Shown one piece after another: positions 7,237-14,925 of a DNA stretch of 15,234 bases (positions within the stretch are counted from its first letter, which is position 1; each line of letters opens with the position of its first letter). The position numbers and the translations under genes are program-made. Location of the stretch: positions 1-15,234 of the forward strand of contig DAHWJX010000095.1 in the NCBI GenBank assembly GCA_027343965.1. Reading direction: 5' to 3'. The stretch comes from JAKACU01 sp021821185. GTDB lineage: Bacteria > Bacillota > Bacilli > Alicyclobacillales > SLC66. The notes beneath the pieces were generated by a model, which had not been told where the DNA came from, searched no databases, and saw nothing but the letters and a program-made list of their open reading frames with translations.

Positions 7237-7354
7237 CTCTTATCGAGAGTGGCGGAGGGACTGGCCCGAAGAAGCCCGGCAACCATCTTTAGCAGTATGA
7301 GAAGGTAGGTGCCAAATCCAGCAGAACATGACGTGACGTTCTGGAAGATGAGAG
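7237..7354 (+). promoter_or_regulatory. SAM-I (S-box) riboswitch aptamer
   Basis: This matches the S-box consensus closely. The closing P1 stem pairs CTCTTATC (7237-7244) with GATGAGAG (7347-7354). The conserved core follows: GAGAGTGGCGGAGGGACTGG, GAAGCCCGGCAACC, then AGGTGCCAAATCCAGCAGA. P4 pairs CAGAAC (7322-7327) with GTTCTG (7338-7343). It binds S-adenosylmethionine. With SAM bound, P1 is held closed and the downstream terminator forms; without SAM, the 3' side of P1 (TGAGAGGG, 7349-7356) can pair with the terminator's 5' arm (CCCCCTCA, 7382-7389), seven of eight bases matching. It controls metX and hom in response to methionine/SAM status. Confidence 0.96.
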
Positions 7355-7381
7355 GGCGCTCATAGACTATGTGCTTGATGA

Positions 7382-7407
7382 CCCCCTCACGTGATGAGGG
7401 GGTTTTT
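7382..7407 (+). terminator. SAM-controlled intrinsic terminator of the riboswitch
   Basis: CCCCCTCA (7382-7389) pairs with TGAGGGGG (7395-7402) around a five-base loop and is followed by TTTTT (7403-7407). It is the expression platform of the S-box and ends 18 bases before the metX start codon, so SAM excess stops transcription before metX. Confidence 0.93.
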
Positions 7408-7425
7408 GCATGGGAGGACCGTCTG

Positions 7426-8517
7426 ATGTCATACCATTTGGTATCGACGATGCCGCACCACGTTGACAGATACCGTCTTCCTGTTTTTACAACTGAGTTC
7501 GGCGCTGTATTGCGCGATGTAGAGGTCGCGTATGAAACGTTTGGTACGTTACATCGCAATGCTGATAATGTTATTTTGCTGTGCCATGCGCTGACAGGTG
7601 ATGCTCATGTCGGCGATGATGCAGATCATACAGGTTGGTGGGGACCACTCATCGGGCCGACTAAAACATTTGATACAGAAGAGTATTTTATTGTCTGCGC
7701 GAACGTGCTAGGTGGGTGTGCCGGTACCACAGGACCTAATAGTCAAAGACCAGGAACAACAGATACGTATGGGGCAGCATTTCCTTCAATCACCATTCGC
7801 GATATGGTAGAAGTTCAATATTTACTATTATGCCACCTTGGTGTCATAAGGTTGCAAGCCGTAGTTGGTGGTTCGATGGGCGGTATGCAGGCGCTTGAAT
7901 GGGGATTGTGTCATCCGGAATTTGTTTTGCGAGTAGCAGTTCTGGCCGCAACCCCCGCATTTTCCACGATGGCAATCGCCTATAATGAAGTTATGAGAGA
8001 GGCTATTTTGACCGACCCTCATTTTCACAATGGCGATTATGAAAAATATGGCGTGTTTCCCGAACGTGGACTGCGAGTAGCTCGTATGCTTGGAATGATT
8101 ACCTATCGTACAGCGCAACTATTTGCCGAACGTTTTGGACGTGAGCAAACGCCAACGGCTCCTACAGCGACGTTTCAAATCGGCAGTTACTTGCGGCATC
8201 AAGGGGATAAGCTTGTAAAGCGTTTTGATGCGAATTCGTACCTGACGTTGATGAACGCAATGGATTTACATGATATCTATCGCGGACGTGGCCATGCAAA
8301 AGAGGTATATGCATCATTACATGCAAAGTTGTTATTTGTTGGTATTGATGATGATCTGTTGTTTCCTGCATCGCATGTGCAAAATGCAGCTCAAGAAGCC
8401 GCGCAATGTGGTGTGGACGCTTTGTATGCACATATCACAAGTAAATTTGGTCATGATGCATTTTTGTTAGAATTTGAGCAATTGGACACTATTTTACGTG
8501 GTTTTTTAGCTCGCTAA
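7426..8517 (+). CDS. metX: Homoserine O-acetyltransferase (MetX family)
   Basis: MetX transfers an acetyl group from acetyl-CoA to L-homoserine, the committing step of methionine synthesis by the acylhomoserine route. The 363-residue alpha/beta-hydrolase-fold protein shows the MetX signatures NVLGGCAGTTGPNS and VVGGSMGGMQALEW with nucleophile Ser150. The rest of the triad appears as D310 (GIDDDLLFP) and H343 (KFGHDAF). The start is ATG at 7426, with GGGAGG at 7412-7417. The frame stays open back to 7369, but that region is riboswitch expression platform and is not coding. hom follows after 29 bases, giving a two-gene operon. A few MetX proteins use succinyl-CoA instead; sequence inspection alone does not exclude this. 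Confidence 0.94.
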   Translation: MSYHLVSTMPHHVDRYRLPVFTTEFGAVLRDVEVAYETFGTLHRNADNVILLCHALTGDAHVGDDADHTGWWGPLIGPTKTFDTEEYFIVCANVLGGCAGTTGPNSQRPGTTDTYGAAFPSITIRDMVEVQYLLLCHLGVIRLQAVVGGSMGGMQALEWGLCHPEFVLRVAVLAATPAFSTMAIAYNEVMREAILTDPHFHNGDYEKYGVFPERGLRVARMLGMITYRTAQLFAERFGREQTPTAPTATFQIGSYLRHQGDKLVKRFDANSYLTLMNAMDLHDIYRGRGHAKEVYASLHAKLLFVGIDDDLLFPASHVQNAAQEAAQCGVDALYAHITSKFGHDAFLLEFEQLDTILRGFLAR

Positions 8518-8546
8518 AGGGATAGTTGGTAAAGGACCGGTGTTAG

Positions 8547-9869
8547 ATGGAAAATTCTAAGGTAGTTTACATTGGATTACTCGGACTTGGAACGGTCGGC
8601 AGTGGCGTTGTCAAGTCACTGGCCACCAATCAAGAGCACATTGAACAACGCACAGGTTTTTCTGTGCAAGTAAGGCGGGCTCTAGTACGCGATCTGTACA
8701 AACCACGAAGAGTTTCGATCCACAAGGAATTGCTGACTACCACGGCGCAAGATATTTTAAGTGATCCCTTTATTTCGGTTGTAGTAGAAGTCATGGGTAG
8801 CGTGGAACCTGCGCGCACGATGATTATGAGTGCTTTGCATGCGGGCAAACACGTGATCACAGCCAATAAAGAACTGTTGGCAAAACATGGTGTAGAATTG
8901 ATGGCGACTGCTGAAGAGATGAATGTGCGGTTATTATTTGAAGCAAGTGTAGGTGGCGGTATCCCGATCGTGCGTATGGTAGAATCTTACTTAACAGCTA
9001 ATCGTATTTATGCGATTCAGGGTATTTTAAACGGCACATGCAATTATATTTTGACACAAATGGACGAACAGGGGTTATCCTTTCACACTGCTTTACAAAC
9101 CGCACAAGAATTGGGTTATGCAGAAGCTGATCCTGAGAGCGATGTTCTTGGTTTTGATGCAGCCTATAAGTTGTCTAGTTTCGCCAACTTGGCATTTCCT
9201 GTTTATACGCACCTTGGAGATGTCCAACGACAAGGCATTACTGAGATTACCCCCTACGATATAGTAGCCGCCAAATCCATAAATGGTGTCATCAAATTGA
9301 TCGGTCGTGCTTCCTACGATCGAGGACGTGTTTCTTTAGAAGTGGGGCCTCGTATTATTAGCAAGGACCATCCCTTGGGCGGTGTCCGTGACGTGTTTAA
9401 TGCAGTGACGTTGAGCGCTGATGTGGTTGGAGAGCTCACCTTTATCGGCAGGGGGGCAGGAGAGCTACCTACTGCAAGCGCAGTTATTGAAGATTTGATG
9501 GAAATTCTTCGTGCACCACGTCCGTACGGAATGCGTTTGCCTACGTTACCCCCATCGTCACCTGTAGAGCAAGCACCGCAAGATACAGAACAACAGTATT
9601 ATGTAAGAATATCGTCACAAGTTTCTCAACAACCTGATCAGGTTCTCGAAATTCTTGCGGGTATTCGTTCTTTCTTACCGGATGCCTACTTAATGTCCGC
9701 CGTCGATGTTAGCACCGACGAAAAAAGCAATACTTTATCACTCCTGATCCGGACGGTTGATTGTACATTCATGTTGCAAAAGCTTGCCAGTGTAGGATTC
9801 ACATGTGAACTTTGTCTGCCTTTTGATGGTGCATGGCCCAAAGAACGTGAGGCAATATATTCCATGTAA
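8547..9869 (+). CDS. hom: Homoserine dehydrogenase
   Basis: Reduces aspartate 4-semialdehyde to homoserine with NAD(P)H, supplying the MetX substrate. The 440 residues contain an N-terminal Rossmann domain (GLGTVG, G13-G18), the dimerisation/catalytic domain with NGTCNY at 162-167, and the catalytic pair D199 and K208 in ESDVLGFDAAYK, aligned with yeast D214 and K223. A C-terminal ACT-like regulatory domain (about 350-430, YYVRISSQVSQQPDQVLEIL) is present, as in enzymes under threonine feedback. ATG 8547 is preceded by AAAGGA (8531-8536). It lies downstream of the S-box and metX, so its expression should fall when SAM is plentiful. thrC and thrB, often next to hom, are absent, and no clear terminator follows. 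Confidence 0.95.
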   Translation: MENSKVVYIGLLGLGTVGSGVVKSLATNQEHIEQRTGFSVQVRRALVRDLYKPRRVSIHKELLTTTAQDILSDPFISVVVEVMGSVEPARTMIMSALHAGKHVITANKELLAKHGVELMATAEEMNVRLLFEASVGGGIPIVRMVESYLTANRIYAIQGILNGTCNYILTQMDEQGLSFHTALQTAQELGYAEADPESDVLGFDAAYKLSSFANLAFPVYTHLGDVQRQGITEITPYDIVAAKSINGVIKLIGRASYDRGRVSLEVGPRIISKDHPLGGVRDVFNAVTLSADVVGELTFIGRGAGELPTASAVIEDLMEILRAPRPYGMRLPTLPPSSPVEQAPQDTEQQYYVRISSQVSQQPDQVLEILAGIRSFLPDAYLMSAVDVSTDEKSNTLSLLIRTVDCTFMLQKLASVGFTCELCLPFDGAWPKEREAIYSM

Positions 9870-9981
9870 AATTTGCAGAAATGGTGCGATTGTACTATGT
9901 GGTGCAAGCTTGTAGTCCAATACACTAATGTTATGCAGTATCTTTTAGTCTTGCGAAAAAATGCACAAATGTCCGATTCCC

Positions 9982-10011
9982 TTGACATGCGGTTTCATAA
10001 ATCGTTACAAT
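9982..10011 (+). promoter_or_regulatory. Sigma-A-type promoter of sdhCAB
   Basis: TTGACA (9982-9987), an 18-base spacer and TACAAT (10006-10011, five of six consensus bases) precede sdhC in the 194-base gap after hom. Transcription would start near 10018, leaving a leader of about 45 bases. No catabolite-response element or other operator is obvious. Confidence 0.75.
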
Positions 10012-10063
10012 TCGAGGTGGACGTCACGATTGATACGTTCAGTGTTAGGAAGGGGGATTGTCT

Positions 10064-10696
10064 GTGGCGACTGCAGCCGTTATGTCGGGCAATGCAGCGA
10101 ACAGAGGCTTTTTATTTCGCAGATTGCATACGTTGTCTGGTGTTGTTCCTGTGGGGATGTTTCTACTTGAACATCTTTTCACGAACGCGACGGCGACAGT
10201 GGGGCCGGGGGCTTATAATAATGCCGTCAATGCGATTCAGCATATCCCGTTTCTCCATGTCGTCGAATTCGTGTTTATTTTTTTGCCGTTGATTTACCAC
10301 GGTGTTTACGGTCTTTATTCTGCCTATACGTCAGGATACAACTCTGGGCAGTATACATGGGCGCGTAACCAATTGTTTGTCTGGCAGCGCATCACCGGTG
10401 TCATCACGTTTGTTTTTATTATCTATCATTTGTGGGAAACAAGGTTTAGTGGGCAACAGCCCAATTTCGAGTTTGTACATAACCTTGTCTCCCAACCTGC
10501 GAACTTCATCTTTATGTTGGTAGGCGTTGTTGCAGCAACTTTTCATTTTTCAAATGGTCTGTGGTCCTTCTTTGTTCATTGGGGAATTACGGTAGGTGCG
10601 CGCGCACAACGTGTCTCTGCTATTGTTTTGCTGACGTTGTTTGTGTTGTTAGCTGCGATGGGTATCATTTCCTTGGTGGCATTCGTTCAAGGATAA
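10064..10696 (+). CDS. sdhC: Succinate dehydrogenase cytochrome b558 subunit
   Basis: Membrane anchor of respiratory complex II, binding two haems and passing electrons from SdhB to menaquinone. The 210-residue product has five membrane helices and aligns with Bacillus subtilis SdhC: SGNAANRGFLFRRLHTLSGV at the N-terminus and His residues equivalent to the haem ligands at H37 (LLEHL), H79 (IYHGVYG), H122 (IYHLWETR) and H161 (FHFSNGLW). The GTG at 10064 is preferred because AAGGGGG (10050-10056) lies seven bases before it. TTG at 10058 is too close to that site, and the ATG at 10082, which matches the B. subtilis start in alignment, has no ribosome-binding site. sdhA follows after 45 bases. 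Confidence 0.94.
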   Translation: MATAAVMSGNAANRGFLFRRLHTLSGVVPVGMFLLEHLFTNATATVGPGAYNNAVNAIQHIPFLHVVEFVFIFLPLIYHGVYGLYSAYTSGYNSGQYTWARNQLFVWQRITGVITFVFIIYHLWETRFSGQQPNFEFVHNLVSQPANFIFMLVGVVAATFHFSNGLWSFFVHWGITVGARAQRVSAIVLLTLFVLLAAMGIISLVAFVQG

Positions 10697-10741
10697 TATG
10701 CGTGCGATAGGTTATTATTTGTAAGTTAGGAGGAGTGCGTT

Positions 10742-12499
10742 TTGGCGGGACAACGAATTATCGTCGTTGGCGGCGGCCTTGCTGGTCTGATGGCGACGAT
10801 TAAAATAGCGGAATCAGGTATTGGTGTAGACCTGTTTTCCCTGGTGCCAGTCAAACGATCCCATTCCGTTTGTGCGCAAGGCGGTATTAATGGCGCAGTG
10901 AACACAAAAGGCGAAGGGGATTCACCATGGGTTCATTTTGACGACACGATTTATGGTGGAGATTTCTTGGCGAATCAGCCTCCGGTATTGAAGATGTGCG
11001 AAGCGGCTCCAGGAATTATTCATCTTATGGATCGTATGGGGGTCATGTTCAACAGAACACCGGAAGGGCTACTTGATTTCCGTCGGTTTGGTGGTACGAA
11101 ACATCATCGCACGGCATTTGCTGGGGCTACAACAGGACAGCAGTTGCTGTACGCGCTTGATGAGCAAGTTCGTCGCTTTGAAGCTGCTGGTCTTGTCGAA
11201 AAATATGAAGGTTGGGAATTCGTTTCCGCTATACTCGACAATGAAGGTACATGTCGCGGTATGGTTGCACAAAACCTACGTATGATGGAGATAAAATCTT
11301 TCACAGCCGATGCCGTCATTTTAGCGACAGGTGGCCTTGGCATGGTGTTTGGTAAGAGCACCAATTCCATTATCAATACGGGAACCGCCGCTTCTTCTGT
11401 ATACCAACAAGGCGTCCATTTTGCTAATGGCGAATTTATTCAAATTCATCCGACAGCCATCCCTGGCGATGATAAACTGCGTTTGATGTCCGAGTCTGCA
11501 CGCGGTGAGGGTGGCCGCATTTGGACCTACAAAGACGGGAAACCGTGGTACTTCCTTGAAGAGAAATATCCTGAATACGGGAATTTAGTGCCCCGTGACA
11601 TTGCGACGCGGGAAATTTTCCACGTGTGTATTGACCTTGGTCTTGGTATTAATGGGGAAAATATGGTGTATCTTGACGTCTCGCATATTCCGGCTTCCGT
11701 ATTGAATGTGAAACTTGGTGGGATTCTTGAAATCTATGAGAAATTTGCGGGTGATGATCCGCGAAAAGTCCCTATGCGAATATTCCCGGCTGTACACTAT
11801 TCAATGGGTGGAATTTGGGTAGATTATCAGCAAATGACCAATATCCCGGGTCTCTTTGCCTGCGGTGAAGTGGAATATCAATATCATGGTGCCAATCGCC
11901 TTGGAGCGAACTCTCTGTTATCGTCTATCTACGGTGGTATGGTGACGGGTCCTTCAGCCGTTCAATACATTAAAGGACTTGAACGTTCAGTAAACGATAT
12001 GTCAGAACAGTCCCTAGGCGAAGAGGCTCGGAAACAGCAAGACAAATACGATCGCATCTTGAAAATGGATGGTAAAGAAAATCCTTATCAACTTGGACGG
12101 GAATTAGGTCAGGTCATGACCGAAAACGTGACGGTAGTACGTTACAACGATCGTTTGAAAAAGACAGACGAGAAAATAGTAGAACTTATGGAGCGGTATA
12201 AAAAGATTGGTATGGCTGACACATCCGGTTGGCAAAATCAAATGGCTCCTTATACTCGTCAACTTTGGAATATGTTGGAATTGGCGCGTGTCATCACAAT
12301 TGGCGCTTTACTACGCGATGAGAGTCGAGGCGCTCATTACAAACCGGATTTTCCAACTCGAAATGACGAGAAATTCTTGAAAACGACGATTGCTGATTGG
12401 ACGCCTAATGGTCCGTCGATGAGTTATAGAGATGTTGACGTATCACTTATTCGCCCGAGAGAACGTCGGTATGATGTGAGCAAGGAGGCGACGGTCTGA
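10742..12499 (+). CDS. sdhA: Succinate dehydrogenase flavoprotein subunit
   Basis: Catalytic subunit of complex II; it oxidises succinate to fumarate with covalently bound FAD. The 585 residues are very close to Bacillus SdhA throughout. Seen in order: the dinucleotide-binding GGGLAG (10-15); H41 in RSHSVCAQGGIN, the expected covalent FAD site; RRFGGTKHHRTAFAGATTGQ; IQIHPTAIPGDDKLRLMSES around H236; the substrate-side ESRGAHYKPDFP with R529 and H532; and a basic C-terminus. The start is TTG at 10742, eight bases after AGGAGG (10728-10733). Its stop shares one base with the sdhB ATG (TGATG, 12497-12501), so the two subunits are probably made in coupled amounts. Confidence 0.98.
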   Translation: MAGQRIIVVGGGLAGLMATIKIAESGIGVDLFSLVPVKRSHSVCAQGGINGAVNTKGEGDSPWVHFDDTIYGGDFLANQPPVLKMCEAAPGIIHLMDRMGVMFNRTPEGLLDFRRFGGTKHHRTAFAGATTGQQLLYALDEQVRRFEAAGLVEKYEGWEFVSAILDNEGTCRGMVAQNLRMMEIKSFTADAVILATGGLGMVFGKSTNSIINTGTAASSVYQQGVHFANGEFIQIHPTAIPGDDKLRLMSESARGEGGRIWTYKDGKPWYFLEEKYPEYGNLVPRDIATREIFHVCIDLGLGINGENMVYLDVSHIPASVLNVKLGGILEIYEKFAGDDPRKVPMRIFPAVHYSMGGIWVDYQQMTNIPGLFACGEVEYQYHGANRLGANSLLSSIYGGMVTGPSAVQYIKGLERSVNDMSEQSLGEEARKQQDKYDRILKMDGKENPYQLGRELGQVMTENVTVVRYNDRLKKTDEKIVELMERYKKIGMADTSGWQNQMAPYTRQLWNMLELARVITIGALLRDESRGAHYKPDFPTRNDEKFLKTTIADWTPNGPSMSYRDVDVSLIRPRERRYDVSKEATV

Positions 12500-13275
12500 T
12501 GGTCGCGACAGAAAAGGAGTTACAGCAGGGTAAACGTACGGTACGCTTGATCATCGAACGGCAAAAAGATGCCAATAGCGCACCGTACGAAGAGGAGTTC
12601 ACTATTCCTTGGCGTGCGGGTATGAACGTCATCGCTGCCTTAATGGAAATTCAACGGAATCCCGTTAATGCGCGGGGTGACGAAACGACGCCAGTGACGT
12701 GGGAGTCCAACTGCCTGGAAGAAGTTTGCGGCGCATGTACCATGGTGATCAACGGCAAACCAAGGCAGTCGTGCTCAGCTCTGGTTGATCAATTGGACCA
12801 ACCTATTCGTGTTAAACCGATGCGTACATTTCCTGTCATGCGTGACTTGGTTGTGGACAGAAGCCGTATGTTTGGAGCTTTGAAAAAGGTGAAGGCGTGG
12901 ATTCCGATCGACGGCACCTATGACTTAGGTCCTGGTCCGCGCATGGCGGAAGCGGAACGGCAGTGGGCCTATGAATTATCGAAGTGCTTTACGTGTGGTG
13001 CATGTGTCGAAGCGTGTCCAAACGTGAATGAGAAACAATCCTTTATGGGGCCGTTTGTCATTTCGCAGGCGCGACTTTTTAATACGCATCCGACAGGAGC
13101 CATGCATAAAGCGGACCGTTTCGAAGCATTGATGGACGAAGGCGGTATACACGAGTGCGGTAATGCGCAAAATTGTGTGCAAGTGTGCCCTAAAGGAATT
13201 CCATTGACGACTTCGATTGCTGCTATGAACCGAGACATCAACTGGTTTTCATTCACGCGTTGGCTAAATCGTTAA
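12499..13275 (+). CDS. sdhB: Succinate dehydrogenase iron-sulfur subunit
   Basis: Electron-transfer subunit of complex II, linking the flavin of SdhA to the haems of SdhC. The 258 residues contain all eleven expected cluster cysteines. C72, C77, C80 and C92 bind the [2Fe-2S] centre (NCLEEVCGACTMV). C163, C166, C169 and C230 bind the [4Fe-4S] centre, and C173, C220 and C226 the [3Fe-4S] centre (CFTCGACVEACPN and CGNAQNCVQVCPKG). The ATG at 12499 is preceded by AAGGAGG (12482-12488), inside the end of sdhA. A strong terminator starts nine bases after the stop, closing the sdhCAB operon. Confidence 0.98.
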   Translation: MVATEKELQQGKRTVRLIIERQKDANSAPYEEEFTIPWRAGMNVIAALMEIQRNPVNARGDETTPVTWESNCLEEVCGACTMVINGKPRQSCSALVDQLDQPIRVKPMRTFPVMRDLVVDRSRMFGALKKVKAWIPIDGTYDLGPGPRMAEAERQWAYELSKCFTCGACVEACPNVNEKQSFMGPFVISQARLFNTHPTGAMHKADRFEALMDEGGIHECGNAQNCVQVCPKGIPLTTSIAAMNRDINWFSFTRWLNR

Positions 13276-13283
13276 TAGGATAG

Positions 13284-13323
13284 AAAAAAGTCACCATGGT
13301 CCTTTGGCTATGGTGACTTTTTT
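13284..13323 (+). terminator. Intrinsic terminator of sdhCAB
   Basis: AAAAAAGTCACCAT (13284-13297) pairs perfectly with ATGGTGACTTTTTT (13310-13323), and two more pairs (G:T, G:C) extend the stem towards an eight-base loop. The six terminal T bases form the U-tract. The reverse strand has the same form. Confidence 0.92.
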
Positions 13324-13365
13324 AAAAATTAAAGGTTCCAGAGCCCAATCTATATAATTATCGGC

Positions 13366-13393
13366 ACGCTCATTTTTGACCGCTCATACAATA
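13366..13393 (+). promoter_or_regulatory. Candidate sigma-K promoter of gerE
   Basis: AC at 13366-13367, a 17-base spacer and CATACAATA at 13385-13393 fit the sigma-K consensus (AC, 17 bases, CATANNNTA) exactly. B. subtilis gerE is transcribed by sigma-K late in the mother cell, so both motif and context agree. A sigma-A reading (TTGACC 13376-13381 with ACTGTA) is poor. Confidence 0.7.
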
Positions 13394-13450
13394 CGGTAAC
13401 TGTATCCCTAAACCTTGTGGCATACGGGCATAGCAAGGAGGGATAGCAAG

Positions 13451-13678
13451 GTGGCAGCGGTAAGAGACATCCGCGGAAAGTCACTCCTAACAAGCCGCGA
13501 AAGGGAAGTGTTTGAATTATTAGTGCAAGAGAAAACGACCCGCGAAATTGCCGAGGTACTTTTCATCAGTGAAAAGACAGTACGTAACCATATTAGTAAT
13601 GTGATGAAAAAGTTAGCTGTCAAAGGCAGGTCACAGGCGGTAGTGGAACTGGTCAGAATGGGTGAAATACAGATTTGA
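13451..13678 (+). CDS. gerE: Spore-formation transcription regulator GerE
   Basis: A 75-residue stand-alone LuxR/FixJ-type helix-turn-helix protein, the same size as B. subtilis GerE (74 residues). The sequence LLTSREREVFELLVQEKTTR, then EIAEVLFISEKTVRNHISNV, then VKGRSQAVVELVRMGE is close to GerE along its whole length, with the recognition helix around 41-53. GerE acts in the mother cell at the end of sporulation, activating or repressing spore-coat genes with sigma-K. The GTG at 13451 is chosen because AAGGAGGG (13435-13442) lies eight bases upstream; the frame is open further back, but the sequence there is promoter and leader. A terminator follows at once, so it is a single-gene unit. 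Confidence 0.96.
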   Translation: MAAVRDIRGKSLLTSREREVFELLVQEKTTREIAEVLFISEKTVRNHISNVMKKLAVKGRSQAVVELVRMGEIQI

Positions 13679-13684
13679 TAGAAA

Positions 13685-13716
13685 CCCCCGATGCATGCGG
13701 TCGGGGGCAATTTTTT
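13685..13716 (+). terminator. Intrinsic terminator of gerE
   Basis: CCCCCGA (13685-13691) pairs with TCGGGGG (13701-13707) around a nine-base loop, followed by CAA and six T bases (13711-13716). It lies six bases after the gerE stop. Confidence 0.88.
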
Positions 13717-13727
13717 GTTCTTTGCGG

Positions 13728-13736
13728 TGCTATAAT
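13728..13736 (+). promoter_or_regulatory. Extended -10 promoter of nagA
   Basis: TGCTATAAT at 13728-13736 is a perfect extended -10 element. No convincing -35 box lies 17 bases upstream, where the gerE terminator T-run sits. Transcription would begin near 13743, about 27 bases before the nagA start. No NagR/GntR-type operator palindrome or cre site is evident. Confidence 0.6.
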
Positions 13737-13769
13737 TATTGTCATTACCTGATTAAAGGGGGGGATTTT

Positions 13770-14888
13770 GTGCAATGGATTGAAGGGAAACGCCCGCAGC
13801 AAGGCGGAGGGTTTGCGGCGGTAAAAGTAGGTATACAAGGGAAAAAGATTGCTAAGGTAAAGATTTATTCCGGCGTTGATCTTGACTTACCGACGCTCTA
13901 TTCGGGATTCATTGATATGCATGTACATGGTGGCGGTGGTGCAGATACTATGGATGCTACGCCTGAAGCGTTTGCTGAAATTTGTGCTACACATGCCCGC
14001 TTCGGTACGACTTCCCTACTTCTTACGACGGTAAGTGAACGTTATGAGCGCATCGACGCCGTACTTGAGGCCCTTGCCATGTGGAAGAAAGAGGAGCCTG
14101 ACGGTGCAAGGATTCTCGGTGTTCATCTTGAAGGTCCTTTTATCCATCCTCATAAAGCGGGGGCACAACGTAAAGATTGTATTGTTGCACCTGATCTACG
14201 ACAAGCGGAACATTTTTTTGCTACGGGGCTAGTAAAAATGATTACACTCGCACCTGAGTTGCCTGGTGCTCGTGATATTGCTCGTGTAGCACGACAGTAC
14301 GGTATTGTCGTTAGTGCTGGCCATACAGAAGCTACGGCAAACGAAATGGACGATGCACATGATGCAGGATTCTCTCATGTGACCCATCTTTGCAATGCCA
14401 TGCCCGGGTTGCATCATCGAGAAGTGGGACCGATCGGATCGGTGATGACGAGAGAAGATTATACTGCGGACTTCATTTGCGACGGTATTCATTTGCATCC
14501 TATGATGGTCAAGTTACTCGTAGGCTCGATCGGGACTGATCGTATGGTATTGATTACCGATGCCATGCGCGCTGCCACGATGCAGGATGGAACCTATGAC
14601 CTAGGCGGTTTGACCGTGCAAGTTACTGATGGGGCATGTCGATTGTCTGACGGCACCTTGGCTGGCAGCGTACTCACAATGGCGAGGGCAGTGGCCCTGG
14701 TGCAACAATTCGCGGGTGTATCACCTTACGACGCGCAAAAGATGGCATCAATGAATCCGGCCAAAAAGCTTGGTTATGGTGAAAAAGGCCAATTACAAGA
14801 AGGTTACGACGCTGACATTTATGCAGTAGATGCGCTAGGCAACACGGAATTCACGATGGTAGAAGGACGGATTTCGAACAGTTTATGA
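13770..14888 (+). CDS. nagA: N-acetylglucosamine-6-phosphate deacetylase
   Basis: Removes acetate from GlcNAc-6-phosphate to give glucosamine-6-phosphate, in amino-sugar and cell-wall recycling. The 372-residue amidohydrolase shows the metal-binding H51-x-H53 (GFIDMHVHGGGG), E121 (GVHLEGPFIHPHKAGA), H185 (SAGHTEAT), H206 (THLCNAM) and catalytic D264 (LITDAM), then GTLAGSVLTMARAV. The start is GTG at 13770 with AAAGGGGGGG (13755-13764) upstream; the frame is open back to 13662 but overlaps the gerE end and its terminator, so the longer form is rejected. The length is slightly below B. subtilis NagA (about 396) because of a short N-terminal strand region. nagB does not follow; the remnant described next does. 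Confidence 0.94.
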   Translation: MQWIEGKRPQQGGGFAAVKVGIQGKKIAKVKIYSGVDLDLPTLYSGFIDMHVHGGGGADTMDATPEAFAEICATHARFGTTSLLLTTVSERYERIDAVLEALAMWKKEEPDGARILGVHLEGPFIHPHKAGAQRKDCIVAPDLRQAEHFFATGLVKMITLAPELPGARDIARVARQYGIVVSAGHTEATANEMDDAHDAGFSHVTHLCNAMPGLHHREVGPIGSVMTREDYTADFICDGIHLHPMMVKLLVGSIGTDRMVLITDAMRAATMQDGTYDLGGLTVQVTDGACRLSDGTLAGSVLTMARAVALVQQFAGVSPYDAQKMASMNPAKKLGYGEKGQLQEGYDADIYAVDALGNTEFTMVEGRISNSL

Positions 14889-14925
14889 AGACAATTTCCC
14901 TGTGAAATTGAGATAGGAGTAAAGC

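Noticed and set aside
7369..7425. In-frame upstream start for metX
   Set aside because: It lies in the riboswitch expression platform, and the extension includes the terminator hairpin; ATG 7426 has the proper ribosome-binding site.
7203..7559. Minus-strand open frame of 118 codons across the riboswitch
   Set aside because: It runs antisense through the SAM riboswitch and the start of metX, both of which are well supported.
9873..10292. Open plus-strand frame of 139 codons between hom and sdhC
   Set aside because: It overlaps sdhC in another frame, has an unlikely Cys/Trp/Arg-rich composition and no ribosome-binding site; the region instead holds the sdh promoter.
13662..13769. In-frame upstream start for nagA
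   Set aside because: It overlaps the gerE end, its terminator and the nagA promoter; GTG 13770 follows a purine-rich ribosome-binding site.
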